NCBI GenBank assembly: GCA_947174975.1
Contig: CAMWLA010000045.1
Coordinates: forward strand, 1-9,147
Length of the DNA: 9,147 nt
From: an uncultured Clostridia bacterium
Lineage (GTDB): Bacteria; Bacillota; Clostridia; Christensenellales; Borkfalkiaceae
Direction: 5' to 3'
Each line of letters begins with the position of its first letter. The stretch's first letter is position 1. Both the position numbers and the translations under genes were made by a program. Below, piece by piece: positions 1 through 6,108 of the stretch. The notes beneath the pieces were generated by a model that was not told the DNA's origin, ran no database searches, and saw nothing but the letters and a program-made list of their open reading frames with translations.

Positions 1-120
1 GTATACGTCATAGGTAATTTTGTATAATGCTACATTGAGAAAGTATCACTCAAATCCACAAAGGAGGTAAATTTTGATAAACACTAGTTGATATTTTTAT
101 TGGACAAAAAGCCCCGCAGG
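1..120 (+). other. Non-coding region left of oriT
   Basis: All three forward frames meet a stop within the first 27 bases, so no gene enters from the left on this strand. The stretch holds a TATAAT hexamer at 23-28 without a convincing -35. A perfect AAGGAGG lies at 61-67, followed 6 nt later by a TTG that opens only a five-residue reading frame (MINTS, 74-91). A small GCCC/GGGC hairpin (111-114 with 119-122) abuts the transfer origin. This is most likely element DNA, possibly carrying the decayed start of a lost gene or a leader peptide. Confidence 0.4.
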
Positions 121-161
121 GCACACTACTCTTATGCAATAAGTGTAGTGTGCTACACTTA
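121..161 (+). other. oriT: Origin of transfer (oriT), MOBV/pMV158 type
   Basis: Two overlapping inverted repeats sit directly upstream of the relaxase gene, as in pMV158. The first pairs 121-135 with 139-153 (14 of 15 positions match) around a GCA loop. The second pairs TAAGTGTAG (140-148) with CTACACTTA (153-161) around the loop TGTG (149-152). The stretch AGTGTGCTACACTT resembles the pMV158 nick region AGTGTGTTATACTT. By that alignment the nick should fall between G152 and C153 on the plus strand. The arrangement is seen directly; the exact nick position is inferred. An extended -10-like motif, TGCTACACT (151-159), overlaps the nick region, as reported for mobM promoters. Confidence 0.9.
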
Positions 162-182
162 AAAGATTAAATGATAACGTCA

Positions 183-188
183 AGGAGG
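183..188 (+). promoter_or_regulatory. Ribosome-binding site of the relaxase gene, pointing to an ATA start
   Basis: A perfect AGGAGG (183-188) lies 8 nt before the in-frame ATA at 197-199 but 29 nt before the first ATG at 218. The spacing favours initiation at 197. Confidence 0.65.
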
Positions 189-196
189 AAACATTT

Positions 197-1168
197 ATAA
201 GTTATCTGATATGCCATATGGAAAAATATAAACGGCAGGAAGTATCGCCTGTTGAAGAGGAAAACGAAAGAGACGAAACCTACGAAGCGAGTAATCCGCA
301 GATAGACTGTAAGCGGACTGGCGAAAACTATCACATAGTTAAACCGGAGAAAAATTACATAGAGTTTATTAACGATAGACTATCTACTCTTACTCTATCA
401 AGGAAGTTAAGAAGCGACGCTATTTATATGAACTCTTTTGTGTTAGGCTCGGATAGAGAGTTTTTTGATAATTTAACTTTACAAGAGCAACGGCAATTCT
501 TTTACGATTGTACTAATTTCTTTGCGGACAAGTACGGCAGAGAAAATATAATTTCAGCAGTCGTCCACGTTGACGAAACTACACCTCATCTGCACTTAAA
601 TATCGTACCTATTGTAAACGGCAAGCTGTGTTCAAAAGACTTGTTTGACAAGAAAAAGTTATCAATTCTACAAACAGAATTTCACGAAGTCGTAGGAAAG
701 AAATACAGCTTACAACGAGGTAAAGAAGGCAGTACGGCAAAGCACCTCTCCACTGCAGAATTAAAGGCAAAAACAATTATAGAGAATGCAGAAAAGCGAG
801 GTAATGAAATAGTCGAGCAAAAGCAAGCCGAACTAAACAAACTTACCCAAGCAATTACGCAAGCAACGGACAAGCCTATCCCTAAAAGGAAAAATGAAAT
901 TGAAAAAGAGATTACCGCTTTACGAGCTAAGACCGTTATGCAGGAACGAGAAATTAAAATCAGAGGTCGTGACCAAGAAGAACTATTCAAACAGTTGCAG
1001 GAAGCTAAGACCGCAGACAGCAGAAAAGAAACTGCGTTTAAAATAGTAAAAGATATGATTTCCGCTTATCCCGATGAGTTTAACGAACTGCTTAATAAAT
1101 CACGTGATAAGCGAGCCGGCATAAGCCATACTCCTCTCCGTAAAAATAACAACGATTGGAGCAAATAA
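197..1168 (+). CDS. mobV: MobV/Pre-family relaxase (plasmid mobilization protein)
   Basis: This relaxase should nick the adjacent oriT and lead the single strand during mobilization of the element. The first ATG is at 218, but the family N-terminus (SYxxxHMEKYK) is in frame upstream, so I start at ATA 197 (323 residues), placed 8 nt after AGGAGG. The N-terminal nuclease domain spans about residues 1-175. It carries the metal-binding motif HVDETTPHLH, with H124, E127, H131 and H133 close to the MobM numbering (H126, E129, H133, H135), and then LNIVPIVNGKLCSK. In MobM the nucleophile is His22 in the motif HNER; here that position is Glu (ENER). Residues about 180-280 are charged and heptad-like, probably a coiled coil, as in other Mob proteins. 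At about 320 residues it is shorter than pMV158 MobM (about 494). The family call is firm. Activity is uncertain because of the start codon and the Glu substitution. If ATA is not used, the product would begin at 218 and lack the conserved first strand. Confidence 0.9.
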   Translation: MSYLICHMEKYKRQEVSPVEEENERDETYEASNPQIDCKRTGENYHIVKPEKNYIEFINDRLSTLTLSRKLRSDAIYMNSFVLGSDREFFDNLTLQEQRQFFYDCTNFFADKYGRENIISAVVHVDETTPHLHLNIVPIVNGKLCSKDLFDKKKLSILQTEFHEVVGKKYSLQRGKEGSTAKHLSTAELKAKTIIENAEKRGNEIVEQKQAELNKLTQAITQATDKPIPKRKNEIEKEITALRAKTVMQEREIKIRGRDQEELFKQLQEAKTADSRKETAFKIVKDMISAYPDEFNELLNKSRDKRAGISHTPLRKNNNDWSK

Positions 1169-1183
1169 TTTTTAATGGATCTA

Positions 1184-1212
1184 TTGCAATTTAAAAAAGA
1201 CTGTGGTAATAT
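1184..1212 (+). promoter_or_regulatory. Sigma-70/SigA promoter for the integrase transcript
   Basis: TTGCAA (1184-1189) and TAATAT (1207-1212) are separated by exactly 17 bp, just after the relaxase stop. Transcription would start near 1219 and give a leader of about 100 nt before the integrase start. The integrase therefore probably has its own promoter. Confidence 0.6.
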
Positions 1213-1246
1213 TTTACGCACAGTTAAACAAAAGGAGGAACATGCG

Positions 1247-1291
1247 ATGGAAAGAGAACATAGTATTCAAAGCTATAAGGACGCGGAATAA
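1247..1291 (+). CDS. Possible 14-residue leader peptide upstream of the integrase
   Basis: A strong AGGAGG (1233-1238) lies 8 nt before ATG 1247, which opens a short frame reading MEREHSIQSYKDAE and stopping at TAA 1289-1291. A second ATG at 1242 in another frame gives 20 residues but is only 3 nt from the ribosome-binding site. Beyond the TAA the same frame stays open until a TGA at 1322-1324 that overlaps the integrase TTG start (TTGA). The peptide may couple translation to the integrase, or it may be the remnant of a longer upstream gene cut by a stop. I recognise no family. Confidence 0.35.
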   Translation: MEREHSIQSYKDAE

Positions 1292-1297
1292 TTCCGC
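1283..1297 (+). repeat. 15-bp palindrome in the integrase leader
   Basis: GCGGAATAATTCCGC is a perfect inverted repeat (7 + 1 + 7) whose centre contains the stop codon of the 14-residue leader frame. It lies 23 bp before the integrase start. It could be an operator or, in RNA, a 6-bp hairpin with a UAA loop near the translation start. Confidence 0.5.
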
Positions 1298-1320
1298 ACT
1301 ATAAGTCCGAATAAGGATAC

Positions 1321-2514
1321 TTGAAACAACAAACTAACACAATACAAACGGACAATTCCGTACAACAATTGCTTGAAGCCTTGCAAAAGCAAAACGAGTT
1401 ATACAAGCAAGTGTTGGCGGAGTTAAGCCCCATAAAAGAAAAGAGTAAAGTTGAAAATCGTCGGAATGAGCTGAAATTCACAAAAAAGGAGATTTCACAG
1501 ATGCCGACACAAATTAGAAACGTCTTTGCGGCAAACGATTTAATAGTCCACTACCGTTTAAGAAAGGACGGTGTGTACGAAGCCAGATTCCACAGACAAG
1601 GAATCAACATTGAAGTTTCGTCCAAAGATTTAACTAAACTCAAACAGAAATTTATCGATAAACTTAATCACAAAGACGAAAAGCCCGATAAAAAGGACAA
1701 GACCTTTGCAGAATACGCCGATGAGTGGTTGAACATTAAGAAGGTTACGACAAAGCAATCGACTTATAACGAATACATACGATTGTTAAATCACGACATT
1801 CTTCCCTCATTCGGGGAAATTAAGGCAATAGAAATAGACAGATGTATGTTACAGAACTTCCTTTTAACCTACGTTCAAAAAGGCGTTCTGCGCACATCGC
1901 ACAAGCTATTTCTCATACTGCGTTGTATCTTCGATATAATTGCGGAGGACTACAACATCACCACGCCGATGAAAAAAGTTGTTGTGCCTAACTACGAAAG
2001 TAAGAGCGGTTGCGCATTCACCTACGAGGAAGAAAAGAAGCTCGTCAATCATTGTCTTGCACATCTCAAAAGAGACACCTCCCACGCCTTTCTTATACTT
2101 TTATACGCAGGACTGCGCCGAAGTGAACTTGCAAGTCTGAACGTAATTGACGGAACGTGGTTAGAGTGCGAAACCAGCAAAGAGCGTATGGGTAAAAACG
2201 TTGTAAAACGCAAAATACCTATTACGCCGATGATGAAGAAAGTATTGCCGTACATAAACTTTGAACAAGCGAAGCATGTCAATCTTAGTACGTTGCAGAC
2301 TACAATGAAGCGGTTGTTTCCGAATCACCACTCCCACGAGCTGAGACACACGTTTATCAGCAGGTGCAAAGAAAGCGGCGTATTGAGCGAAGTAGTCAGT
2401 ATATGGGCAGGGCATTCGTTAAGCGGAACAATTACGACTACCGTTTACACGCATTACTCGGAAGAATTTCAGTTGCGTGAAGCGGAAAAAGTTGATTATT
2501 TAAATGTGATTTAG
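1321..2514 (+). CDS. int: Tyrosine recombinase integrase of the mobilizable element
   Basis: This is a phage-type site-specific integrase that should insert and excise the element, probably at the tRNA-Gln gene just downstream. At the TTG start the protein has 397 residues. Residues 1-60 are a Gln/Glu-rich helical segment ending in FTKKEISQMP. Residues about 65-115 look like an arm-type DNA-binding domain, and about 127-215 are the SAM-like core-binding domain (TFAEYADEWL onward). Residues about 232-390 form the catalytic domain, with R266 (GLRRSE), a likely hairpin lysine near 292-298, H339 and R342 (HELRH), H365 (AGHS) and nucleophile Y376 (TTVYTH), so the active-site set is complete. TTG 1321 is the most upstream in-frame candidate, because TAA 1312-1314 closes the frame; only a weak AAGGA (1313-1317) precedes it. 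ATG 1501 has a good AAGGAG 9 nt upstream and could give a shorter product. The FTKKEISQMP segment looks family-conserved, which favours the longer form. Confidence 0.93.
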   Translation: MKQQTNTIQTDNSVQQLLEALQKQNELYKQVLAELSPIKEKSKVENRRNELKFTKKEISQMPTQIRNVFAANDLIVHYRLRKDGVYEARFHRQGINIEVSSKDLTKLKQKFIDKLNHKDEKPDKKDKTFAEYADEWLNIKKVTTKQSTYNEYIRLLNHDILPSFGEIKAIEIDRCMLQNFLLTYVQKGVLRTSHKLFLILRCIFDIIAEDYNITTPMKKVVVPNYESKSGCAFTYEEEKKLVNHCLAHLKRDTSHAFLILLYAGLRRSELASLNVIDGTWLECETSKERMGKNVVKRKIPITPMMKKVLPYINFEQAKHVNLSTLQTTMKRLFPNHHSHELRHTFISRCKESGVLSEVVSIWAGHSLSGTITTTVYTHYSEEFQLREAEKVDYLNVI

Positions 2515-2522
2515 ATACCTAA

Positions 2523-2545
2523 ACTCCCAAATTTACTCCCAATTC
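2523..2545 (+). repeat. Tandem 12-bp repeat after the integrase, possible Int arm sites
   Basis: ACTCCCAAATTT (2523-2534) is followed immediately by ACTCCCAATTC (2535-2545). Short direct repeats between an integrase gene and its attachment site are typical arm-type binding sites. No other copy was seen in the window, so this role is inferred from position. Confidence 0.45.
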
Positions 2546-2558
2546 GGGGTTTCCAGCC

Positions 2559-2572
2559 TTTTTAGCTAAAAA
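2559..2572. repeat. 14-bp perfect palindrome
   Basis: TTTTTAGCTAAAAA lies between the tandem repeats and the long inverted repeat at the element end. It is AT-rich and may be a protein-binding site, or simply part of the U-tract region following the minus-strand hairpin. Confidence 0.35.
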
Positions 2573-2577
2573 ATAAA

Positions 2578-2624
2578 ACACTATATATTGTGTTCTTGTT
2601 TTTAGAACCTACAATATATAGTGT
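2578..2624 (-). terminator. Long hairpin behind tRNA-Gln, probable terminator
   Basis: Positions 2578-2591 pair perfectly with 2611-2624 (14 bp). After a CT bulge, GTTCT (2592-2596) pairs with AGAAC (2604-2608), leaving a 7-base loop. Read on the minus strand it starts 3 nt after the CCA end of the tRNA and is followed by a T-rich run (TTTTATTTTTTAG), which fits an intrinsic terminator. Read on the plus strand no T-run follows. If the crossover lies in the tRNA 3' end, this terminator was supplied by the element. Confidence 0.6.
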
Positions 2625-2627
2625 CTA

Positions 2628-2702
2628 TGGCTGGGGTAGCTGGATTTGAACCAACGAATGACGGAGTCAGAGTCCGTTGCCTTACCGCTTGGCGACACCC
2701 CA
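2628..2702 (-). tRNA. tRNA-Gln (anticodon CTG)
   Basis: The minus strand folds as a 75-nt tRNA. The acceptor stem TGGGGTG pairs with the 3' strand ending in ACCCCA, closing with a G·T pair. The anticodon stem is ACGGA/TCCGT with loop CTCTGAC, giving anticodon CTG, which reads CAG. The TΨC arm contains GGTTCAAATCC, the discriminator is G, and CCA is encoded at 2628-2630. The integrase gene lies just beyond its 3' end, so this end is the probable attachment site; the tRNA remains intact after integration. Confidence 0.95.
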
Positions 2703-2713
2703 ATGACGCTATT

Positions 2714-2742
2714 ATTATATATGACAGAAGTAAAAATTTCAA
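2714..2742 (-). promoter_or_regulatory. Near-consensus promoter of tRNA-Gln
   Basis: On the minus strand TTGAAA (2742-2737) and a perfect TATAAT (2719-2714) are separated by 17 bp. The -10 element ends 11 nt before the mature tRNA 5' end. Confidence 0.85.
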
Positions 2743-2811
2743 GCATTTTTAAACAATTTTCAAAATTTAATAATTAATTATCAAATTAATAAGAAAAATA
2801 GTCCGTAATTC
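2743..2811. other. AT-rich intergenic stretch, no gene seen
   Basis: This stretch separates the tRNA promoter from the transporter terminator. It is dominated by short A and T runs. I see no reading frame or structured element in it. Confidence 0.5.
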
Positions 2812-2844
2812 AAAAAGCACGCCCGCAAATCGGGCGTGCTTTTT
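2812..2844 (-). terminator. Rho-independent terminator of the ABC transporter operon
   Basis: AAAAAGCACGCCCG (2812-2825) pairs perfectly with 2831-2844 around the loop CAAAT. The 9-bp GC-rich core is flanked by A5/T5, so it can work in both directions. It starts 29 nt past the permease stop. Confidence 0.93.
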
Positions 2845-2873
2845 AGAGTAAAATTTTTGATCTAAGTTTATGC

Positions 2874-5216
2874 TTATTCGCCGGTGAGTAAGGCGTGCGG
2901 GGATATTTTTTTGATTTTCAGCGACAGCAAACAAGCTATGCCGAATGATAAAAGGATAAGCCCTACTCCCGCAACCATAACAAACACGATAGGAATATTA
3001 AACGTACACTTTACTATGCCGAGGCCGCTTAAAAACAGTGCGGTAAGCGTATTTATTATCGCACAACAAACGATAAGCCCCACTACCGTTGAAAGAATTA
3101 TTGCGGGCATAAACGACAGCGCCGTTTGCAGAATCAACTGCCGTGTGGTAAAGCCGAGCGACTTCATTATTCCGTAATCGTGCTTTTTGTTATTGAGCAT
3201 TGTGCGCACCAAAAGATACAGCACGAACGCGATTATAATAGCCGACAGCACGAGTATCGCGATAACTATTATGGTCATAAGCGTTACGTAAACGGTTGCG
3301 GAGGCTTGAATGATTGTGTCAAAGTTCATCGTTGCGTTCACGTTGTCCGAAAACTTTTCCTTAATTTCCGCATTGAACGCATCAATATCCGTTCCGTCGG
3401 TAAGGTTGATATAATAGCTTACGTCTGAAATCTCGCCCAACCTTTCGTAGCCTTGTCTTGTTAAAAGTCCGTCACGCCCAAGATAGTTTGTAATCTGAGT
3501 TAAACCGCTTATAAGAAATCTTTCTGCCTTGCCGTTTGCCGTGATTTCTATTTCGTTACCTACTTTTAAGCCCTTTTCCTTTGCGTACTTTGCACCGATT
3601 GCAATTTCGTTTTCGTATTTGGGAAATCTTCCGTCGTAAATAACGGCGGGATTATTCACCCTTGAAAAGTCGTCGCAGATTGTTGTCAGAAGCTCGGCGC
3701 CGCCCGAATGAGTAATATTTATCGTCGTGTAAAGGTAAGCCTTTTCCACACGGCTGTCCTTTTCCATCGTTTCAACAAATTCGGCTTCCGTTTCGGCGCT
3801 TACGCTTACGCAGCTGTCTGCGGTTTCGCCTACTATCAAATCTAAAAACGGCGTCATATCCACAATTACGTTTTCGGTCATAAGCCCCGAAAAAGTTATC
3901 ACGAGCGAAAGCACCATCATGGTTACGAAAATCGTTATATTGTGATTAACGCCCGAAAGGGTCGTCTTTAACGCAAGCGCGAAATTTAACGGTGCTTTCG
4001 TCTTTTCAAGAGGAATATGGTTTTTCTTAAAATTGTGCGTGGATATGCCCGAGCGAAGCGCAAAAATCGGCTCTACCTTTTTAATTCTTCGCGACGAAAG
4101 CCATACCGCAAGCGCGACCGCCCCGCCTAAAATTGCAAGCGAAATTAAAATCGGCAAAGGCAAAAACCGGATTGCATAGGGGATACCCGTCTGCAAAATC
4201 ATCATTTCGTTGATTGCAGGAAAAACAGCGTACGACAGACACGCACCCGCTATTGCCGCAATAAGCGTTATACTCAGAAACTGTAAAAAAAGCGATAATA
4301 TAAGTTGTCTCGAAGTGTACCCGACGGCTTTCAGCGCGCCGAGATTTTTCATACTGACTTGAATATAGTTGACTATATTCGACGCGATTACGACTATGGC
4401 GATTAAAAGCACGAAGAACGCCATTGCGCTTATTACGCTAGAGCAAATCATCTGGGAAATGTAGCGCGCCTGCACGACCATATCGTAAGAGTTACTTACC
4501 ATAATGAGGTTAGGGAACTGCTTTGAAATTGTACTTTTAATGCTCGCTTCAAAGTTAAGGTTTTCCGACAAATCGGTAAGTCTTACCGAACAGAGCGTTG
4601 ATTTCGGTGCGTAGCCTAAACTTTCAAGCTCGTCGTATTTGTCCTTTGTAAGGATAAATTCGGTTAAGCCGCAGTTATGCGAACCCGACATTACGCTGTT
4701 GAAAAAACCGCAGACTGTGTACTCTACCTTTTTACTGCCTATGGAAATTTCGACCGTATTACCTGTTTTTATGTTGTCCGTTTTATAGAGCATCGGAAGG
4801 TATGCGCCGCTTGTAAAACTGCCCTCCTCAACGATTTCTGCTCTGCCGACAGAACGCGTCAAAGCCGTGTCCTTATCAATAAATACAAACCAACTATTCA
4901 CTTCACCGCCGTTGTACGGAAAGCTTGTAGTCATATGCATACACTCATCCAAACGGAATTCGGAAACCCGGTCGTCGTTTGCAAGCGTTCGGTTTAAAAA
5001 TTCGCGCACTTCGCCGTCCTCGTCGTCAACGGTAACGGTCACGTGTTCTGCATTAAGCTTTTTATGGTATCTGTCGAAGTTGGCTTTATAGTCCATAGAC
5101 AGCATAAGCCAAAGATTGAGCATTAACGCCGAAATAAAAATAAGCACGACGATAGCGCCGGTCTGCCCCTTGGCTTTGCGCATATTGGAGCGGGCGATAA
5201 GAAAAAGCTTACCCAT
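2874..5216 (-). CDS. FtsX-type ABC transporter permease (MacB-like, duplicated)
   Basis: This 780-residue membrane protein should work with the ATPase encoded just upstream. I see eight hydrophobic segments at about 19-41, 260-285, 305-335, 352-375, 425-447, 643-672, 700-727 and 742-768. They form two similar halves, each with one helix, an extracellular domain of about 200 residues (about 42-258 and 448-642) and three helices. Each half has the FtsX signature loop: KNLGALKAVGYTSRQLILS (291-309) and KKHDYGIMKSLGFTTRQLIL (677-696). MacB-like, LolC/E-like and antimicrobial-peptide-type permeases share this fold and usually move peptides or lipids, or transmit force across the envelope. BceB-type permeases have ten helices and one large extracellular loop, so this is not one. 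The ATG is one base after the ATPase stop (TAATATG), indicating translational coupling. The substrate is unknown; the two-component system next door suggests a response to an envelope-active compound. Confidence 0.9.
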   Translation of the reverse strand: MGKLFLIARSNMRKAKGQTGAIVVLIFISALMLNLWLMLSMDYKANFDRYHKKLNAEHVTVTVDDEDGEVREFLNRTLANDDRVSEFRLDECMHMTTSFPYNGGEVNSWFVFIDKDTALTRSVGRAEIVEEGSFTSGAYLPMLYKTDNIKTGNTVEISIGSKKVEYTVCGFFNSVMSGSHNCGLTEFILTKDKYDELESLGYAPKSTLCSVRLTDLSENLNFEASIKSTISKQFPNLIMVSNSYDMVVQARYISQMICSSVISAMAFFVLLIAIVVIASNIVNYIQVSMKNLGALKAVGYTSRQLILSLFLQFLSITLIAAIAGACLSYAVFPAINEMMILQTGIPYAIRFLPLPILISLAILGGAVALAVWLSSRRIKKVEPIFALRSGISTHNFKKNHIPLEKTKAPLNFALALKTTLSGVNHNITIFVTMMVLSLVITFSGLMTENVIVDMTPFLDLIVGETADSCVSVSAETEAEFVETMEKDSRVEKAYLYTTINITHSGGAELLTTICDDFSRVNNPAVIYDGRFPKYENEIAIGAKYAKEKGLKVGNEIEITANGKAERFLISGLTQITNYLGRDGLLTRQGYERLGEISDVSYYINLTDGTDIDAFNAEIKEKFSDNVNATMNFDTIIQASATVYVTLMTIIVIAILVLSAIIIAFVLYLLVRTMLNNKKHDYGIMKSLGFTTRQLILQTALSFMPAIILSTVVGLIVCCAIINTLTALFLSGLGIVKCTFNIPIVFVMVAGVGLILLSFGIACLLSLKIKKISPHALLTGE

Positions 5217-5217
5217 A

Positions 5218-5979
5218 TTACCACCCCATTTCTTTAAGGAACGCGGAAAGTTTTTCGTGGCGCGAAGTATCGCCGTGAACGTATTTACCTAAATTACATT
5301 CACCTAAGATTACGCCGTCCTTTAAGTAAAGAATACGGTTGCCGCGGCGGGCGGAACGCATATCGTGAGTAACCATTACAACGCTTTGACCTTGTTCGTT
5401 AAACTTAGTTAACGTATCCAGAACGTCGAGTCCCGTTTTTGAGTTAAGCGCACCAGTCGGCTCGTCTGCAAAGAGAATTTCGGGCGAGTTGATAAGCGCG
5501 CGGACTATGCCTACCCTCTGCGCTTCGCCGCCCGATATCTGCGTAGGAAATTTGCTTTGCGTATCTTCCGATATATCAACCGCTTCAAAAAGCTGCTTCG
5601 CCCTTTCAACAAGCGCCTTCTTATCCTTGTTTACTAAAAGTCCCGCGGAAAGAACGTTATCCAAAACGGACATTCCGTCGATAAGATAAATTTGCTGGAA
5701 GACAAAACCGCAATGGTCGCGGCGGAATACCGCAAGCCCGTCCTGCGATAAATCGGAAATAACTTTATCCCCGAAAGTAATTTTGCCTAGGCTGGGTGTA
5801 TCCATTCCCGAAAGCGCGTACAAAAGCGTAGATTTGCCCGCGCCGCTTGCGCCCATAATTACGGTAAAATCGCCTTTATAAAGCTGCAAATCGATATTTT
5901 TAAGAACGTGTTGTTGCAAGCCTCCGTTAGAGAAAGTCTTGCTTAAATTTTCGGTTTTAAGTAATATTTGCTGCTGCAT
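5218..5979 (-). CDS. ABC transporter ATP-binding protein (MacB/LolD type)
   Basis: This 253-residue cytoplasmic ATPase has a complete nucleotide-binding domain: Walker A GASGAGKST (43-51), Q-loop FVFQQ (92-96), signature ISGGEAQR (148-155), Walker B ILFADEPTG (168-176) and H-loop H205 in VTHD. The FADEPTGALNS stretch and overall length are typical of the LolD/MacB/Bce group that partners FtsX-type permeases. The ATG at 5979 follows AGGAGG (5990-5985) at ideal distance. The gene heads a two-gene operon with the permease and is preceded by a strong cluster of candidate response-regulator half-sites, so expression is probably induced by the neighbouring two-component system. Its exact substrate class is not evident from the sequence. 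Confidence 0.95.
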   Translation of the reverse strand: MQQQILLKTENLSKTFSNGGLQQHVLKNIDLQLYKGDFTVIMGASGAGKSTLLYALSGMDTPSLGKITFGDKVISDLSQDGLAVFRRDHCGFVFQQIYLIDGMSVLDNVLSAGLLVNKDKKALVERAKQLFEAVDISEDTQSKFPTQISGGEAQRVGIVRALINSPEILFADEPTGALNSKTGLDVLDTLTKFNEQGQSVVMVTHDMRSARRGNRILYLKDGVILGECNLGKYVHGDTSRHEKLSAFLKEMGW

Positions 5980-6002
5980 ATTAACCTCCTTTCTACACGT
6001 CC

Positions 6003-6056
6003 ATTCTATAAAATTAATTCTTAAATCACTTTAAAAATCTCTTAATTTTTTCTTAA
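6003..6056 (-). promoter_or_regulatory. Transporter promoter with four TTAA-type operator half-sites
   Basis: In plus-strand coordinates the half-sites are CTTAA 6020-6024, TTTAA 6030-6034, CTTAA 6041-6045 and CTTAA 6052-6056, spaced 10, 11 and 11 bp, about one helical turn. The middle pair (6029-6047) matches an element before the regulator gene at 16 of 19 positions. On the minus strand a -10-like TAGAAT (6008-6003; TATAGA at 6010-6005 is an alternative) follows with no good -35. This fits an OmpR-family regulator bound next to polymerase. The predicted transcript starts near 5996, leaving room for the AGGAGG at 5990-5985. Confidence 0.6.
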
Positions 6057-6062
6057 ATAAGT

Positions 6063-6105
6063 TCACAAATTCTTTGACATTCGGCGATGTCAAAGAATTT
6101 CGTGA
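6063..6105. repeat. Long near-perfect inverted repeat between kinase and transporter genes
   Basis: AAATTCTTTGACAT (6067-6080) pairs perfectly with ATGTCAAAGAATTT (6087-6100) around the loop TCGGCG. The arms extend outward (TCAC at 6063-6066 with GTGA at 6102-6105) past one bulged C at 6101. No clean T-run follows on the minus strand, so it is a poor canonical terminator. It may be a structured spacer, a dispersed repeat or a binding site. Confidence 0.6.
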
Positions 6106-6108
6106 GTC

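Noticed and set aside
1..2630. Integrated rolling-circle plasmid
   Set aside because: No replication initiator or double-strand origin is visible; relaxase, oriT and integrase alone fit a mobilizable element.
4677..4997. 106-codon plus-strand open frame, with others at 2884-3428
   Set aside because: These are antisense to the FtsX permease and show no family features.
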